DNA of 64,000 nt from Algibacter miyuki (GCF_042427745.1 NZ_JBHMFA010000005.1), one strand, 5' to 3'; shown: positions 28,072-37,791, counted from the first letter of the stretch. Made by a program: numbers and translations. The notes: generated by a model not told the origin, from the letters alone.

Positions 28072-29296
28072 ACTACTTTTAATGTTTTGTGTTACTATGG
28101 CTTTTGGTCAAAAACACACCGTAGAAGGAGAAATAAAACCTGTAACAGAAGCTGGGTTGCACCACATTCCCGTGCCTTATAATTTTCGCACACATGCTAC
28201 AGCCGATTTACGCGATCTAAGAATTTTAGACACTCAAGGCAATCAAGTGCCTTATTTTTTAAAATCGGTAACGGCTTTTAAAACCACTCAGGTTTCAGAT
28301 TTTACAGAATACGCTGTTATTTCGTCGTCACGAGTAACGGATAGCACCTCGACTTATATCTTTGAAAATCCAGATAAAGCCATCAAACAAGCCGTGTTTT
28401 TAATTGCAAATTATCAAGGTAATAAAAGTTACAAACTAGAAGGTAGTAACAATAAAACAAAATGGTTTGGTATTGTAAACAACGGTCAATTAAATAATTT
28501 AAGTCATCCTGAAGATACTCAAGTCTATAAGGTTATTAATTTTCCTTTAGGCGCTTACCGTTATCTAAAAGTGGTTTTTAATGATAAGCATTCATTACCA
28601 ATAAACCTTTTAAAAATAGGGAAGGTGAGTGCAGAGAAAGAAACTATATCGCCAATAAAAATGGATGATATTCCTGTAAAAACAATTTCTTATTCAGAGG
28701 AAAACAAAAAAACACTAGTGCATATTACTTTTGAAAGACCAGAAGTAATTCATCAAATGAAATTGAATATTACAGAACCGGCACTTTATAGTCGTAATGC
28801 TACATTATATACTTTAAAATCGCGCGAAGAAAAGCATAACAAGGAAACGTACAAAAATTTTATTGCTACATTGTCCATACGTTCCGATAACGATCTCGTT
28901 TTTAATATTCCCACAACGGTTGAAGGTGAACTATATTTAGAAATTGATAATAAAGACAATCCCAAACTTGAAATTAGCAGCATCTCTTTTATGCAAAAGC
29001 CTGTATATATGGTTGCCGCTTTAAAGCCCCAAACCACTTACAGAGTTACAGCTGGCGACAAAGCGCTTAACTTCCCTGATTACGATATTTCAGAAGTCGC
29101 AAACACCTTAAAAAATATGTTACCAACAGCTACAATAACTTCAATAAACACCGTAAAACAAACTGGTAAAGCCGTAGCAGAAATATCGTTTTGGCAACAA
29201 CCTTGGTTTATGTGGTGTTGTATTGGTGTGGCTGCACTCATTATTGCTTTTTATGCTTCTAACTTAATAAAAGATTTAAATAAAAAACAAAGCTAA
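28055..29296 (+). CDS. DUF3999 family envelope protein, partner of DUF2339
   Basis: From the ATG at 28055 the 413-residue product has a good signal peptide (MKTSIKLLLMFCVTMAFGQ). Upstream in-frame ATGs at 28034 and 28037 would only lengthen its charged start. A periplasmic region of beta-sandwich type follows (YNFRTHATADLRDLRILD), with a discoidin-like middle (GAYRYLKVVF) and one C-terminal membrane helix (FMWCCIGVAALIIAFYA) with a short basic tail. The 17-base overlap with the DUF2339 gene indicates coupled translation. Confidence 0.85.
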   Translation: MKTSIKLLLMFCVTMAFGQKHTVEGEIKPVTEAGLHHIPVPYNFRTHATADLRDLRILDTQGNQVPYFLKSVTAFKTTQVSDFTEYAVISSSRVTDSTSTYIFENPDKAIKQAVFLIANYQGNKSYKLEGSNNKTKWFGIVNNGQLNNLSHPEDTQVYKVINFPLGAYRYLKVVFNDKHSLPINLLKIGKVSAEKETISPIKMDDIPVKTISYSEENKKTLVHITFERPEVIHQMKLNITEPALYSRNATLYTLKSREEKHNKETYKNFIATLSIRSDNDLVFNIPTTVEGELYLEIDNKDNPKLEISSISFMQKPVYMVAALKPQTTYRVTAGDKALNFPDYDISEVANTLKNMLPTATITSINTVKQTGKAVAEISFWQQPWFMWCCIGVAALIIAFYASNLIKDLNKKQS

Positions 29297-29320
29297 TTTA
29301 CATGCTAATGTTTTTAAGGA

Positions 29321-29363
29321 AGTAAATTTGTGGAGTGAGAATTCCGCAGGTTTACTTTTTTTT
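29321..29363 (+). terminator. Intrinsic terminator after the DUF3999 gene
   Basis: A compound stem: agtaaa (29321-29326) with tttact (29351-29356), and inner tgtgga with tccgca including one G-T pair, then a run of eight T. Confidence 0.75.
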
Positions 29364-29577
29364 GATCAATACTTTTATAAACCTAAAAAGAGTACTAAAT
29401 ACAAAGTTTAAAAATCAAATTAAGAATACGGACTTCACTAAATTTCTATAACCTTTATTCAGCCTTGTAGTATTTTATTTCATTTCCTACTAACTTATAT
29501 TTTAATAAGAAGAATCTAAATATTATATTAGACAACGTATTAGTGGCGTACGTACTATCTTAAACAATATAAATCGA

Positions 29578-30900
29578 ATGAAAATAAAGCAACAAGATTC
29601 CCAAAAAACAATTTTAAGCACTGATTTTAACCAGGAAGAAAAAGATAGAATTATAGAACGTCAACTTCGTTTTCAAGATTTATTAATAAGTATTTCAACC
29701 ACATATATCAATTCTGATTTATCAGATATTGATCAACTTCTTAGAAAATCGCTTAAACAAATAGGGGAGTTTGTAGAATCAGACAGAAGCTACATTTTCT
29801 CTTACGACTTAGTAAACAAAACCGCCTCAAACACTTACGAATGGTGTGCAGCAGGTATTGATCCAGAAATAGACAACCTACAAAACATTCCCATTGATTT
29901 TATTACACAATGGTTGGAAGCTCATAAAAAAGGAGAGGCTTTTTATATTGAAGATGTGAGTTTATTACCCGATGAAGGTGAATACGGTTTAAAAGCTATT
30001 CTAGAACCGCAAGGCATTAAAAGTTTGATAACCATACCCAAAATTAAAAATAATGAATTAATCGGTTTTATTGGTTTTGACTCCGTTAAACAGATTAATA
30101 AATATAACGATAAGGAAAAAGAAATTCTATTTGTTTTTGCAAATATGTTAGTAAATGTTACACAACGCAAAGAAAATGAAGAACAGATAAAGGAACAAGA
30201 AAGAAAAAAAGAAGAATTATTAAAAAGTTTATCGCAACAAAATGTTGAGTTAAATGAATACGCTCACGTAGTATCTCACGATTTAAAAGCGCCATTAATT
30301 AATATTCACACCTTAGTTGGCTGGTTTATTCAAGACCATAAGGATAAAATATCAAAAGAAGATTTTAAGCCGTTACACCAAGCTCTGTTTAATGTAGAAA
30401 AAATGGATTTTTTAATAAAAGGCATTTTAGATTACTCCATAGTAGACAGATTAGATTCTGAAGATAAAAACGTTGATTTAAATACCATAATCGATGAGGT
30501 TTTACAAACCCTATTAACACCAAATGAAACTAAAATTACAGTTCAAGAAAACTTTCCAACATTGTTAGGTAATACATGGCGATTTAAGCAAGTGTTTCAA
30601 AATTTAATTCAAAACGCTATTAAATATAGTGATAAAGAAAACGGAATTATTAATGTTGGTTTTATAGAAAAACCAGAGCATTACGAGTTTTTTGTAAAAG
30701 ACAATGGAATGGGAATTAAATCTAATTATTTCGACAAAATTTTCAAAGTCTTTACCAAACTAGAAAGCACCGGATCATCTTCTGGCATTGGGCTTTCAAT
30801 TGTTAAAAAAATTGTCACCTATTACAAAGGTACCATTTGGGTAGAAAGCCAAGAGGGAATGGGCTCAACATTTTTCTTTACGCTGCCAAAAACAACATAA
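29578..30900 (+). CDS. Soluble GAF-domain sensor histidine kinase
   Basis: A 440-residue cytoplasmic kinase without membrane helices. A GAF domain (about 35-195; SDRSYIFSYD, IKSLITIPKIKNNELIGFIGFD) is followed by a short coiled coil, a dimerisation/phosphotransfer domain with VVSHDLKAPL (His near residue 237) and an HATPase domain with N box NLIQNAIKY, G1 DNGMGI, F box and G2 SSGIGLSIV. No receiver domain or response regulator is adjacent, so the partner is elsewhere. The GAF domain may sense a small molecule, but the ligand cannot be told. Confidence 0.92.
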   Translation: MKIKQQDSQKTILSTDFNQEEKDRIIERQLRFQDLLISISTTYINSDLSDIDQLLRKSLKQIGEFVESDRSYIFSYDLVNKTASNTYEWCAAGIDPEIDNLQNIPIDFITQWLEAHKKGEAFYIEDVSLLPDEGEYGLKAILEPQGIKSLITIPKIKNNELIGFIGFDSVKQINKYNDKEKEILFVFANMLVNVTQRKENEEQIKEQERKKEELLKSLSQQNVELNEYAHVVSHDLKAPLINIHTLVGWFIQDHKDKISKEDFKPLHQALFNVEKMDFLIKGILDYSIVDRLDSEDKNVDLNTIIDEVLQTLLTPNETKITVQENFPTLLGNTWRFKQVFQNLIQNAIKYSDKENGIINVGFIEKPEHYEFFVKDNGMGIKSNYFDKIFKVFTKLESTGSSSGIGLSIVKKIVTYYKGTIWVESQEGMGSTFFFTLPKTT

Positions 30901-30990
30901 GTATTCAAAATGAAAATTGTATTTATTAATACTGATTTAATACAACTTTAGTATTAGTAAATTTAATTTCAAGGGTAGTAACGCATATTG

Positions 30991-31407
30991 TTATTCCTCC
31001 ATAGTTTTAGCCATTACCACACCAAATACAACATGCCCAATAAGCATAGCTGTTAATCGCATAGGCATCGAACCTTCCAATCGTGGAATATCGAAAATCT
31101 CTCCGATAATTTTCATACCTATTAGAGAAAGTCCCACAGCGGCAATACCAAAAGTAGCACCTTTTAACCAGGTACTTTGTATGTCAAAGTTTGGAGCAAA
31201 AGCGCAGTTGTAGCCTAAAGCAAAAAGAATACCAATTAAGAAGTGTAAAAACCAAGCTACTACTACAGAAACCCCCATACCAACCGATAGAATTTTCCAC
31301 AGTGTCATTTCCCGCATACCATTATTAGGCGCCATTAACATACTGATTGTCATGGTTCCGGTTCCAATAATTCCTGCAAATATTGATTTTGAAGTATCTT
31401 GATTCAT
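30991..31407 (-). CDS. Small four-helix membrane protein, unknown function
   Basis: A 138-residue membrane protein with four predicted helices, at about 7-25 (FAGIIGTGTMTISMLMAP), 42-65, 80-100 and 115-135. The first helix with GTGTMT and the last with MLIGHVVFGVVMAKTM recall DUF6789/YagU-like membrane proteins, but I am not sure of the family. Single gene. No operon partners. Confidence 0.7.
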   Translation of the reverse strand: MNQDTSKSIFAGIIGTGTMTISMLMAPNNGMREMTLWKILSVGMGVSVVVAWFLHFLIGILFALGYNCAFAPNFDIQSTWLKGATFGIAAVGLSLIGMKIIGEIFDIPRLEGSMPMRLTAMLIGHVVFGVVMAKTMEE

Positions 31408-31663
31408 TGAATTCGTGATTTTTAAAAATAATATTCCTTTTTTATTGTTTTAAAAAAAAGTGCGCTTTGTTTAAGCTATAACCGAAAATAAGTTGGCTTT
31501 ATAATTAGAGTATTGATTACAATAAACAAGTTAAAGTAATTGCACGCTAATTATTACCTCATTAGAATAGATTATTGCCGTAGAAATTGTAAAACGAATG
31601 AAATGAATCCATGATTAATTAAGTGTGCACCACATTATATAGATTATACTTAAATACAACCAC

Positions 31664-31702
31664 AAAAAAAACCTTGTTCTAATTAAAGAACAAGGTTTTT
31701 CT
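31664..31702 (-). terminator. Bidirectional terminator of the outer-membrane barrel gene
   Basis: Perfect 11-bp arms aaccttgttct (31670-31680) and agaacaaggtt (31687-31697) with A-run before and T-run after. It follows the gene ending at 31728 on the minus strand. The rest of 31408-31727 shows no gene. Confidence 0.9.
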
Positions 31703-31727
31703 TATCATTTTTTAAAAGTGCAAACTA

Positions 31728-32588
31728 CTATTTTTCCGCTCGTTTTTTAAACTTATAAGTAATTCCAAAGTTAAGTCCGAAGGAAGAATAAGGTACTTTT
31801 TGAGATAATTTTTTAGATGGATCTGTATTGGTATTAGACAAATCATCTACATACGTTGTTTTTTTAACCGTACCATCTGGCAAGTTGTCTAACGAGTAAA
31901 ATCCCTCTACTGCAACCGTACCATCAGGTAATACGATATTGGTGTTAAACTCAGAAAGTTCAGAGTCTTTACGCTTTAAACTAATACCGTAATATTCTGC
32001 TTCTACAAACAGACTAAAATTAGAATCTAAATCAAATTTATAACCTAACGCACCTACAAAACCCAATGGAAAATGTCCGTGAAAATCTTCGGTGTAAGTT
32101 GTTTCAGAAAAAGAACCAACTGGCACATTAAAAGCATTCGCCTCCGCTTCCGAAAACGCCGCTTTTCTAGACACTACAGCTTCCGTTTTTCCGCCTACTT
32201 TTATTAAGGCACCAAAACGCCCGTAAATATTATTAGTAAACTTATAAACCACAGATGCCGATGCCCCAAAAGCACGTGCTCTAGCCACGGCATTTATATC
32301 TGTATTTGGTATATTAACCTCCGATACTGTTTGGTCTGCACCTTGTAAATACCCCAAACTTAAATCGGCACCAAAAGAGTCGTTAAAAAAATAAGTCCCT
32401 CTCAGTTGCACATTGGCACCTTCGCCATAACTTCCATAAGAATTTCCTGTTTCCGATACATTGACCGTTTCTCCTAATTTCATGCCCGCACTAGCAAAGG
32501 CATAACCTGTACTCACCGATACTTGAACTTGACCATAAGCCAACGCACTCATTACAACAGCTGAGAGTGCTAAAATTTTATGTTTCAT
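31728..32588 (-). CDS. Outer-membrane beta-barrel protein
   Basis: A 286-residue protein with a Sec signal peptide ending ALAYGQ, then repeated amphipathic strands with alternating aromatic residues (GSYGEGANVQLRGTYFF, ASVVYKFTNNIYGRFGALIKVGG, FSLFVEAEYYGISLKRKD) and a C-terminal strand FGLNFGITYKFKKRAEK. The pattern fits an eight- to ten-strand OmpW/OmpA-like barrel without a peptidoglycan-binding domain. Single gene with its own -7 box and terminator. Probable structural or small-solute role. Ligand unknown. Confidence 0.85.
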   Translation of the reverse strand: MKHKILALSAVVMSALAYGQVQVSVSTGYAFASAGMKLGETVNVSETGNSYGSYGEGANVQLRGTYFFNDSFGADLSLGYLQGADQTVSEVNIPNTDINAVARARAFGASASVVYKFTNNIYGRFGALIKVGGKTEAVVSRKAAFSEAEANAFNVPVGSFSETTYTEDFHGHFPLGFVGALGYKFDLDSNFSLFVEAEYYGISLKRKDSELSEFNTNIVLPDGTVAVEGFYSLDNLPDGTVKKTTYVDDLSNTNTDPSKKLSQKVPYSSFGLNFGITYKFKKRAEK

Positions 32589-32654
32589 AATTTTTATTTA
32601 TGTTAATGTTTTAAATGAAAATATAACTCACTTCGCTACACTTTCAATATGCCG

Positions 32655-32662
32655 CAAAGATA
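32655..32662 (-). promoter_or_regulatory. -7 promoter box (TATCTTTG) of the barrel gene
   Basis: TATCTTTG followed by C on the minus strand lies 66 bases before the start at 32588, giving a leader of about 60 bases. No TTG is found at the expected -33 distance. In 32663-33015 I see no gene, only AT-rich sequence. Confidence 0.6.
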
Positions 32663-33015
32663 CTTTTTTTCACAATGTTTTTTTACATATTTACAAATTA
32701 TGGCTTATATAAATTTAGAATAACACTTAAACAACCACATAAACTTACAATTCCTTAAAATTGAAAGTTTTTTTACTAATTAAAGATTGTCTTAATCTTA
32801 CTAATAATTAATATATTCAAGCTTTAAATGACTTCTGCTTTCGGTTTTTTTATTTATGTAACAAATGAATAACGTGTTTTTCAATTCTGAAGATTAACCA
32901 TGTAAAAATAGAACATACATTGGATAAAAGGGTATAGTAGTAATGGTATATTTCTTCGGAAATTTGCATCAGAGATATTTAAGAATGCTCTGTTAAACAT
33001 TAAAAATAATACGCT

Positions 33016-33186
33016 TTGAATAATACAACATTTACCCCAATATTTTCACTGAAGAATTTATTTTCTTCAAACACAGTAAACCATACAGGAAAAGCTAAAC
33101 CTACAACATTAAAAGCTTTCACCTTTAATTTAATTAAGAAACTTCTTAGTGCACCTACTAATGCTTCAAATCATTTTAATATTTAA
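33016..33186 (+). CDS. Possible small protein of 56 residues with its own terminator
   Basis: An open frame from TTG 33016 to TAA 33184-33186 is closed upstream by stops and followed 26 bases later by a strong terminator. The product (LKNLFSSNTVNHTGKAKP ... FNLIKKLLSAPTNASNHF) is basic with no signal peptide and matches no family I know. Its codon use resembles neighbouring genes. The alternative is a non-coding small RNA ending at the same terminator. Confidence 0.4.
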   Translation: MNNTTFTPIFSLKNLFSSNTVNHTGKAKPTTLKAFTFNLIKKLLSAPTNASNHFNI

Positions 33187-33212
33187 AAATCAATATTATT
33201 TTATATAAAAAG

Positions 33213-33238
33213 GGTGCTCACATTTGAGCACCTTTTTT
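33213..33238 (+). terminator. Strong intrinsic terminator
   Basis: Arms ggtgctca (33213-33220) and tgagcacc (33225-33232) with a four-base loop and six T. It implies a transcript in the 33.0-33.2 kb interval. Confidence 0.9.
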
Positions 33239-33283
33239 AGTTTTATACTTTTCTAAAAAAAGAAAATGTAATCTGGTTTTAGA

Positions 33284-33314
33284 TTGGTTAGCCGTTTTTA
33301 AATTCATAAATTTG
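33284..33314 (+). promoter_or_regulatory. Complete Bacteroidota promoter (TTG - 20 - TAAATTTG)
   Basis: TTG at 33284-33286 and TAAATTTG at 33307-33314 with a 20-base spacer match the -33/-7 consensus. The TTG at the end of the -7 box is in frame with the small gene but is not its start. Confidence 0.75.
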
Positions 33315-33332
33315 GATATAAACCAAAAAAAT

Positions 33333-33509
33333 ATGCTAGCTCTAATTAAAACATCGATTTTACAATTACCCATGGGAACACCAAACCCTGACGATAACCA
33401 ACCACTAGATTTATCTGATCCGTTTGAGTTGATTGTGTTTATTATTATACCCGTTTTAGCGGTTTTCCTTTATATACTTTGGAGAAAAAAACGTAAGAAC
33501 AAGAACTAA
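33333..33509 (+). CDS. Small single-pass membrane protein
   Basis: A 58-residue product from the ATG at 33333, which lies 18 bases after the -7 box. A Pro/Asp-rich segment (GTPNPDDNQPLDLSDP) precedes one membrane helix (ELIVFIIIPVLAVFLYILW) and a basic tail KKRKNKN. It is probably anchored with the tail inside. The promoter supports it as a real gene. Function unknown. Confidence 0.7.
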   Translation: MLALIKTSILQLPMGTPNPDDNQPLDLSDPFELIVFIIIPVLAVFLYILWRKKRKNKN

Positions 33510-33564
33510 TTTCTCACTAATAAAGTGGGTATTTAGAGTTTTTACGTTATAAAAATTTAAACGC

Positions 33565-34299
33565 TTATAATATCGGTTGTAAAACATCCCAAACATTTTT
33601 AGCCAATATTTCATGACCTTTTTTGGTTGGATGAATACCGTCCGATTGGTTTAAATCTGCAATACCACCAACATCTTCTAAAAGAAAAGGAATTAAGTGC
33701 AAATTGTTCTTTTTAGCCAATTCAGGAAACATATTTTTAAATTCTGTAGTGTAATCTTGCCCCATATTAGGCGGGATTTGCATGCCAGCTAAAATAATTA
33801 TTGTATCTGGATATCTTTTCTTAACCGCATCTATAATGGTTTGCAAGTTATCTTTAGACTGATCTAAAGGCACACCTCTTAAACCATCATTGGCACCCAG
33901 TTCTAAAATAAAAATAGTCGGTTTTTCATTTAAAACCCAATCAATTCTATTTTTTCCACCCGAAGTAGTTTCACCACTAACACCAGAGTTTACAATGCTA
34001 TAATCTAAATCTAAAGCATCTATTTTATCTTGAATAATTCCCGGATACGCGTCGTCAACATCCTCTAAACCATAACCCGCCGTTAAACTATCTCCAAAAA
34101 ACACTATTTTTTTAGAAGTTGTATTTTCAGTAGTTTCTACTTCAGTTTTAGAATTTGTTTCATCTAAAGCTGTTGTATTTTTAGAAGTATCTTGTTTACA
34201 AGAGCACAAGAACATCAGTATATAAATACAACAAAATTTTAAGAAAACCTTTAGAGTTCTCGTGTTGCTATTTACGAGCAATTGTCTATTTTTCAACAT
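33565..34299 (-). CDS. tesA: TesA-like GDSL/SGNH arylesterase, lipoprotein
   Basis: A 244-residue hydrolase. A basic start and hydrophobic segment end at LCSC (lipobox), followed by a Thr/Asn/Glu linker. The SGNH domain then begins with block I FFGDSLTAGYG, block II SGVSGETT (Gly), block III GANDGLRG (Asn) and block V DGIHP (Asp and His). This is the TesA multifunctional esterase/thioesterase family. The gene is divergent from ybbA-ybbP, exactly as tesA is in E. coli, which supports the assignment. The lipid anchor would place it in the periplasm or on the outer membrane. Confidence 0.9.
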   Translation of the reverse strand: MLKNRQLLVNSNTRTLKVFLKFCCIYILMFLCSCKQDTSKNTTALDETNSKTEVETTENTTSKKIVFFGDSLTAGYGLEDVDDAYPGIIQDKIDALDLDYSIVNSGVSGETTSGGKNRIDWVLNEKPTIFILELGANDGLRGVPLDQSKDNLQTIIDAVKKRYPDTIIILAGMQIPPNMGQDYTTEFKNMFPELAKKNNLHLIPFLLEDVGGIADLNQSDGIHPTKKGHEILAKNVWDVLQPIL

Positions 34300-34333
34300 C
34301 GGGATTTTTTAGTAAAAACATTAAATTAGAGTC

Positions 34334-35023
34334 ATGTCAAATATATTAAAGATTAATGATTTAGAGAAAACTTATACCAGTGGTTCTAAAAAATTAACAG
34401 TAATTAGTAATATCTCTTTTGAAATAGAACAGGGAAGTGCATTTTCAATTGTAGGACCATCAGGAAGTGGAAAAACTACTTTATTAGGTTTATGCGCAGG
34501 TTTGGATTATCCAACCTCAGGAACCATAGAATTATGTGGCACTGCTTTGCATGATTTGAACGAAGATGAACGTGCCGCTTTACGAAACAAAGAAGTGGGG
34601 TTTATTTTTCAGAATTTTCAATTGTTACCGACATTAACGGCTCTAGAAAATGTGATTGTTCCTTTAGAATTACAAGGCGAAAAAAACGCTGCTAAATTCG
34701 GTATCGCCTTATTAGAAAAAGTAGGTTTAGGAAATCGTTTACACCATTATCCATCGCAATTATCGGGAGGGGAACAACAGCGTGTCGCTTTGGCGCGTGC
34801 ATTTTCCAACAAACCATCCATTTTATTTGCTGATGAACCTACAGGGAATTTAGATGAAGAAACTGGCGAAAAAGTGATTCAATTACTTTTTGAATTGAAT
34901 AAAGAAGCCGGAACCACTTTAGTGATTATTACTCACGATTTAGATTTGGCCAATCGCACACAGCAAATTTTAAGACTGAAAGGCGGAAAAATTATTTCTA
35001 ACGAAAAAACAAGCGCTAATTAA
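34334..35023 (+). CDS. ybbA: ABC transporter ATP-binding protein, YbbA-like
   Basis: A 229-residue ATPase of the LolD/MacB group: Walker A GPSGSGKTT, Q-loop FQNFQLLPTLTALENV, signature LSGGEQQRVALARA, Walker B ILFADEPTGNLD and H-loop THD. It powers the permease encoded next, whose ATG overlaps the last base of this gene. E. coli YbbA works with YbbP beside tesA, and the same gene order is seen here. Confidence 0.93.
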   Translation: MSNILKINDLEKTYTSGSKKLTVISNISFEIEQGSAFSIVGPSGSGKTTLLGLCAGLDYPTSGTIELCGTALHDLNEDERAALRNKEVGFIFQNFQLLPTLTALENVIVPLELQGEKNAAKFGIALLEKVGLGNRLHHYPSQLSGGEQQRVALARAFSNKPSILFADEPTGNLDEETGEKVIQLLFELNKEAGTTLVIITHDLDLANRTQQILRLKGGKIISNEKTSAN

Positions 35024-37560
35024 TGAGCAAGATCCATTCAAAACCGAATTTTCAATGGCTTTTAAAAATGGCTTGGAGAGATGGGAAAGCCAGTCTTTCT
35101 CGATTACTGCTTTTTATGGCATCCATTATTTTAGGAATTGCTGCCGTGGTTTCCATTCAATTATTCAGCGACAATTTAAAGCAAAACATAAAGCTACAAT
35201 CCAAAGCCTTAATGGGGGCCGATTTTGTTATCGATAGTAAAGAACAACCTACCGAAAAAACACAAGCCATTATAGACTCTTTAGGTGCCGATGCTTCCGA
35301 AGTTAACTTTGTTTCCATGGCGGCCTTTCCTAAAAATAACGGCACCAAATTAGTAAAAGTTAGAGCTATTGAGGGCGCATTTCCTTTTTATGGCAATATC
35401 AAAACTACACCAGAAAATGCAGGCGCCACGTATCAGGAGTTAGGCGGTGCTTTAGTGGATGCCACGCTGCTTTTACAATATAATATAACCACCGGAGATT
35501 CCATCAAACTTGGGCAATTAACAATCCCAATTATAGGTGAGTTAAAATCTATTCCGGGGAGCACAGCTATTTCGTCTTCTGTTGCACCAACCGTTTTAAT
35601 TCCGTTTCGTTTTTTAGAAGAAACTGCACTTTTACAATTGGGCAGCAGGAAAGAGTATCAGTACTTTTTTAAAGATCCATCCACCAATTTAGAAAGTTTA
35701 AAGAAAACATTAGAACCCATTCTTGAGGCCGAAAATGCCGATCTCGACACCCATATTAGCACCAGTAAACGTTTAGGCAAACGTTATGATAATGTGAGTC
35801 GATTTTTAAATTTAGTCGCTTTTATTGCGCTTTTATTGGGTTGCATTGGTATTGCTAGTTCTGTGCATATTTATATTAAGGAAAAATTAAAAAGTGTTGC
35901 CGTTTTAAAATGTTTAGGCGCTTCTAGAAAACAAACCTTTTTAATTTACCTCCTACAAATTATTAGCATTGGGCTTATTGGCGGTTTTATAGGTTCGGCC
36001 ATAGGTACGGCGTTGCAATATGCATTCCCTTATATTTTACAAGACTTTTTACCTTTTAGTGTGGCTATCTCTATTACAGCGCAACCTATAATTATGGGAA
36101 TTACTCTAGGGGTTTTAATGTCGGTATTATTTGCATTGCTTCCCCTACTAGGCACTTGGTATGTATCGCCTTTGGAAGTTTTAAGGGGTTCGGAAGACAA
36201 CCTTCAGAAACCTAAAAAAGCACGCATTACAGTCATCGTAGCCATTGCGCTTTTTATCTTTTTATTCGCTTTTTGGATGCTTAAAGATGCTTTAAACGGA
36301 TTAATTTTTACCGGTGGTATTTTTGTTACAGTGGCTATTATGGCTGGTATAGCCCAAGTATTTATCCAACTGATTAAAAAATATTTTCCAAGTTCTTGGG
36401 GGTATACCAAACGCCAAAGTTTATTAAATTTATTCCGCCCGAACAACCAAACTATGGTATTGGTATTAGCAATTGGTTTAGGAACTTTTTTAATTAGTAC
36501 GCTTTATTTTACTAAAGATATTCTATTGGCTAAAACCACTATTGAAAACAAACAAAATGATGCCAATATCATTTTAATGGATGTACAAAACGAACAAGAA
36601 ACCGCCCTTTTAGAAACCTTTAACAGTAAAGGTTTGGAGGTGATTGATAATATACCAATCATTACCATGCGTATGCACAGTATTCGTGGGAAATCGGTAA
36701 ATGAGATTCGCCAAGACACCACCATTAAAATGCGTAAATGGGTTTTAAATAGAGAAATTAGAGTCACCTATAGAGAAAGTTTAGTAGACACCGAAGAAGT
36801 TTTAGAAGGGGAGTGGACAGGCCAAGCCGAACCAGGAAAACCCATCTATATTTCTGTTACAGATAATATTGCTAAAGATGCCAATTTAAAACTTGGTGAT
36901 GCCGTTGTTTTTAATATTCAAGGGGTACTTAAGGAAACCATTGTGGGAAGTATAAGAAAAGTGGATTGGACCTCTATGAAAATAAATTTTAATGTTTTAT
37001 TTCCAACGGGCGTTTTAGAAAATGCCCCAACATTTAATGTGATGACCACCCATGTGCCTAACGAGGAAAGTTCAGCCGCCTTACAACGCGATTTGGTTCA
37101 AAAGTACCCGAACGTTACCATTTTAGATTTACGCCAAGTGTTTACCATTGTTGAAGATATTCTAGATAAAATTTCATGGATTATTAATTTTATGGCATTC
37201 TTTAGTATTCTAACAGGCTTTATTGTGCTTATAGGTTCGGTTAGAAACAGCAAATACCAGCGTATTAAAGAAAGTGTTTTATTAAGAACCTTAGGCGCAA
37301 AAAGCAAACAAATTTTGCAAATTACAGCTTTAGAATACGTTTATTTAGGTGTTTTAGGAAGCTTAACAGGTATTTTATTAGCTTTTATTGGAAGCCAATT
37401 ATTAGCCACATTTTTGTTTAAAGAACCTTTTATACCATCTGTAATTCCATTTTTGGTATTTCTACCGAGTATTACGTTTTTAGTGGTACTCGTTGGACTT
37501 AGTAATTTGAAATCTGTTTTGAGAAGTCCGCCTTTAGAGGTACTACGGAAAGAGGTTTAA
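35023..37560 (+). CDS. ybbP: FtsX-like ABC permease, YbbP-like
   Basis: An 845-residue permease with two FtsX units. A first membrane helix (about 22-48) is followed by a periplasmic domain. Three helices of the first FtsX domain (about 265-385) end in PLLGTWYVSPLEVLRGSE, then two central helices, a second periplasmic domain, and a second FtsX domain ending SPPLEVLRKEV. The repeated LEVLR motif marks both halves. It probably acts as a mechanotransmission machine or lipid-linked extractor with YbbA, related to lipid or lysophospholipid handling near TesA. Confidence 0.92.
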   Translation: MSKIHSKPNFQWLLKMAWRDGKASLSRLLLFMASIILGIAAVVSIQLFSDNLKQNIKLQSKALMGADFVIDSKEQPTEKTQAIIDSLGADASEVNFVSMAAFPKNNGTKLVKVRAIEGAFPFYGNIKTTPENAGATYQELGGALVDATLLLQYNITTGDSIKLGQLTIPIIGELKSIPGSTAISSSVAPTVLIPFRFLEETALLQLGSRKEYQYFFKDPSTNLESLKKTLEPILEAENADLDTHISTSKRLGKRYDNVSRFLNLVAFIALLLGCIGIASSVHIYIKEKLKSVAVLKCLGASRKQTFLIYLLQIISIGLIGGFIGSAIGTALQYAFPYILQDFLPFSVAISITAQPIIMGITLGVLMSVLFALLPLLGTWYVSPLEVLRGSEDNLQKPKKARITVIVAIALFIFLFAFWMLKDALNGLIFTGGIFVTVAIMAGIAQVFIQLIKKYFPSSWGYTKRQSLLNLFRPNNQTMVLVLAIGLGTFLISTLYFTKDILLAKTTIENKQNDANIILMDVQNEQETALLETFNSKGLEVIDNIPIITMRMHSIRGKSVNEIRQDTTIKMRKWVLNREIRVTYRESLVDTEEVLEGEWTGQAEPGKPIYISVTDNIAKDANLKLGDAVVFNIQGVLKETIVGSIRKVDWTSMKINFNVLFPTGVLENAPTFNVMTTHVPNEESSAALQRDLVQKYPNVTILDLRQVFTIVEDILDKISWIINFMAFFSILTGFIVLIGSVRNSKYQRIKESVLLRTLGAKSKQILQITALEYVYLGVLGSLTGILLAFIGSQLLATFLFKEPFIPSVIPFLVFLPSITFLVVLVGLSNLKSVLRSPPLEVLRKEV

Positions 37561-37624
37561 CTATCAAATTTGTCGAAATCGAAAATATTTTTTTCACACA
37601 AAATCTCTCACTATATATAGTTAT

Positions 37625-37660
37625 CATAATTATGCAACTATCTAAAGTTGCATAATTATG
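37625..37660. repeat. 15-bp perfect inverted repeat after ybbP
   Basis: Arms cataattatgcaact (37625-37639) and agttgcataattatg (37646-37660) with a six-base loop. Each arm begins or ends in the self-complementary cataattatg, so the site is two palindromes in mirror order. No T-run follows, so it may be an operator for a dimeric regulator rather than a terminator. Confidence 0.75.
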
Positions 37661-37791
37661 GTTATTTACTAATTTATGTAAGCTGTATAGCACTTCAAAA
37701 AGTAATGTTCCGCCAACTGCTACGACAAAACGGAGAATGAGTTGTATAGTTTAGGCTGTACAACCTATTTCAACAAAAACAGAAAGCATAC

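Noticed and set aside
33565..34299. Platelet-activating-factor acetylhydrolase as the function of the GDSL protein
   Set aside because: The same fold is possible, but the conserved tesA-ybbA-ybbP gene order and block motifs fit TesA better.
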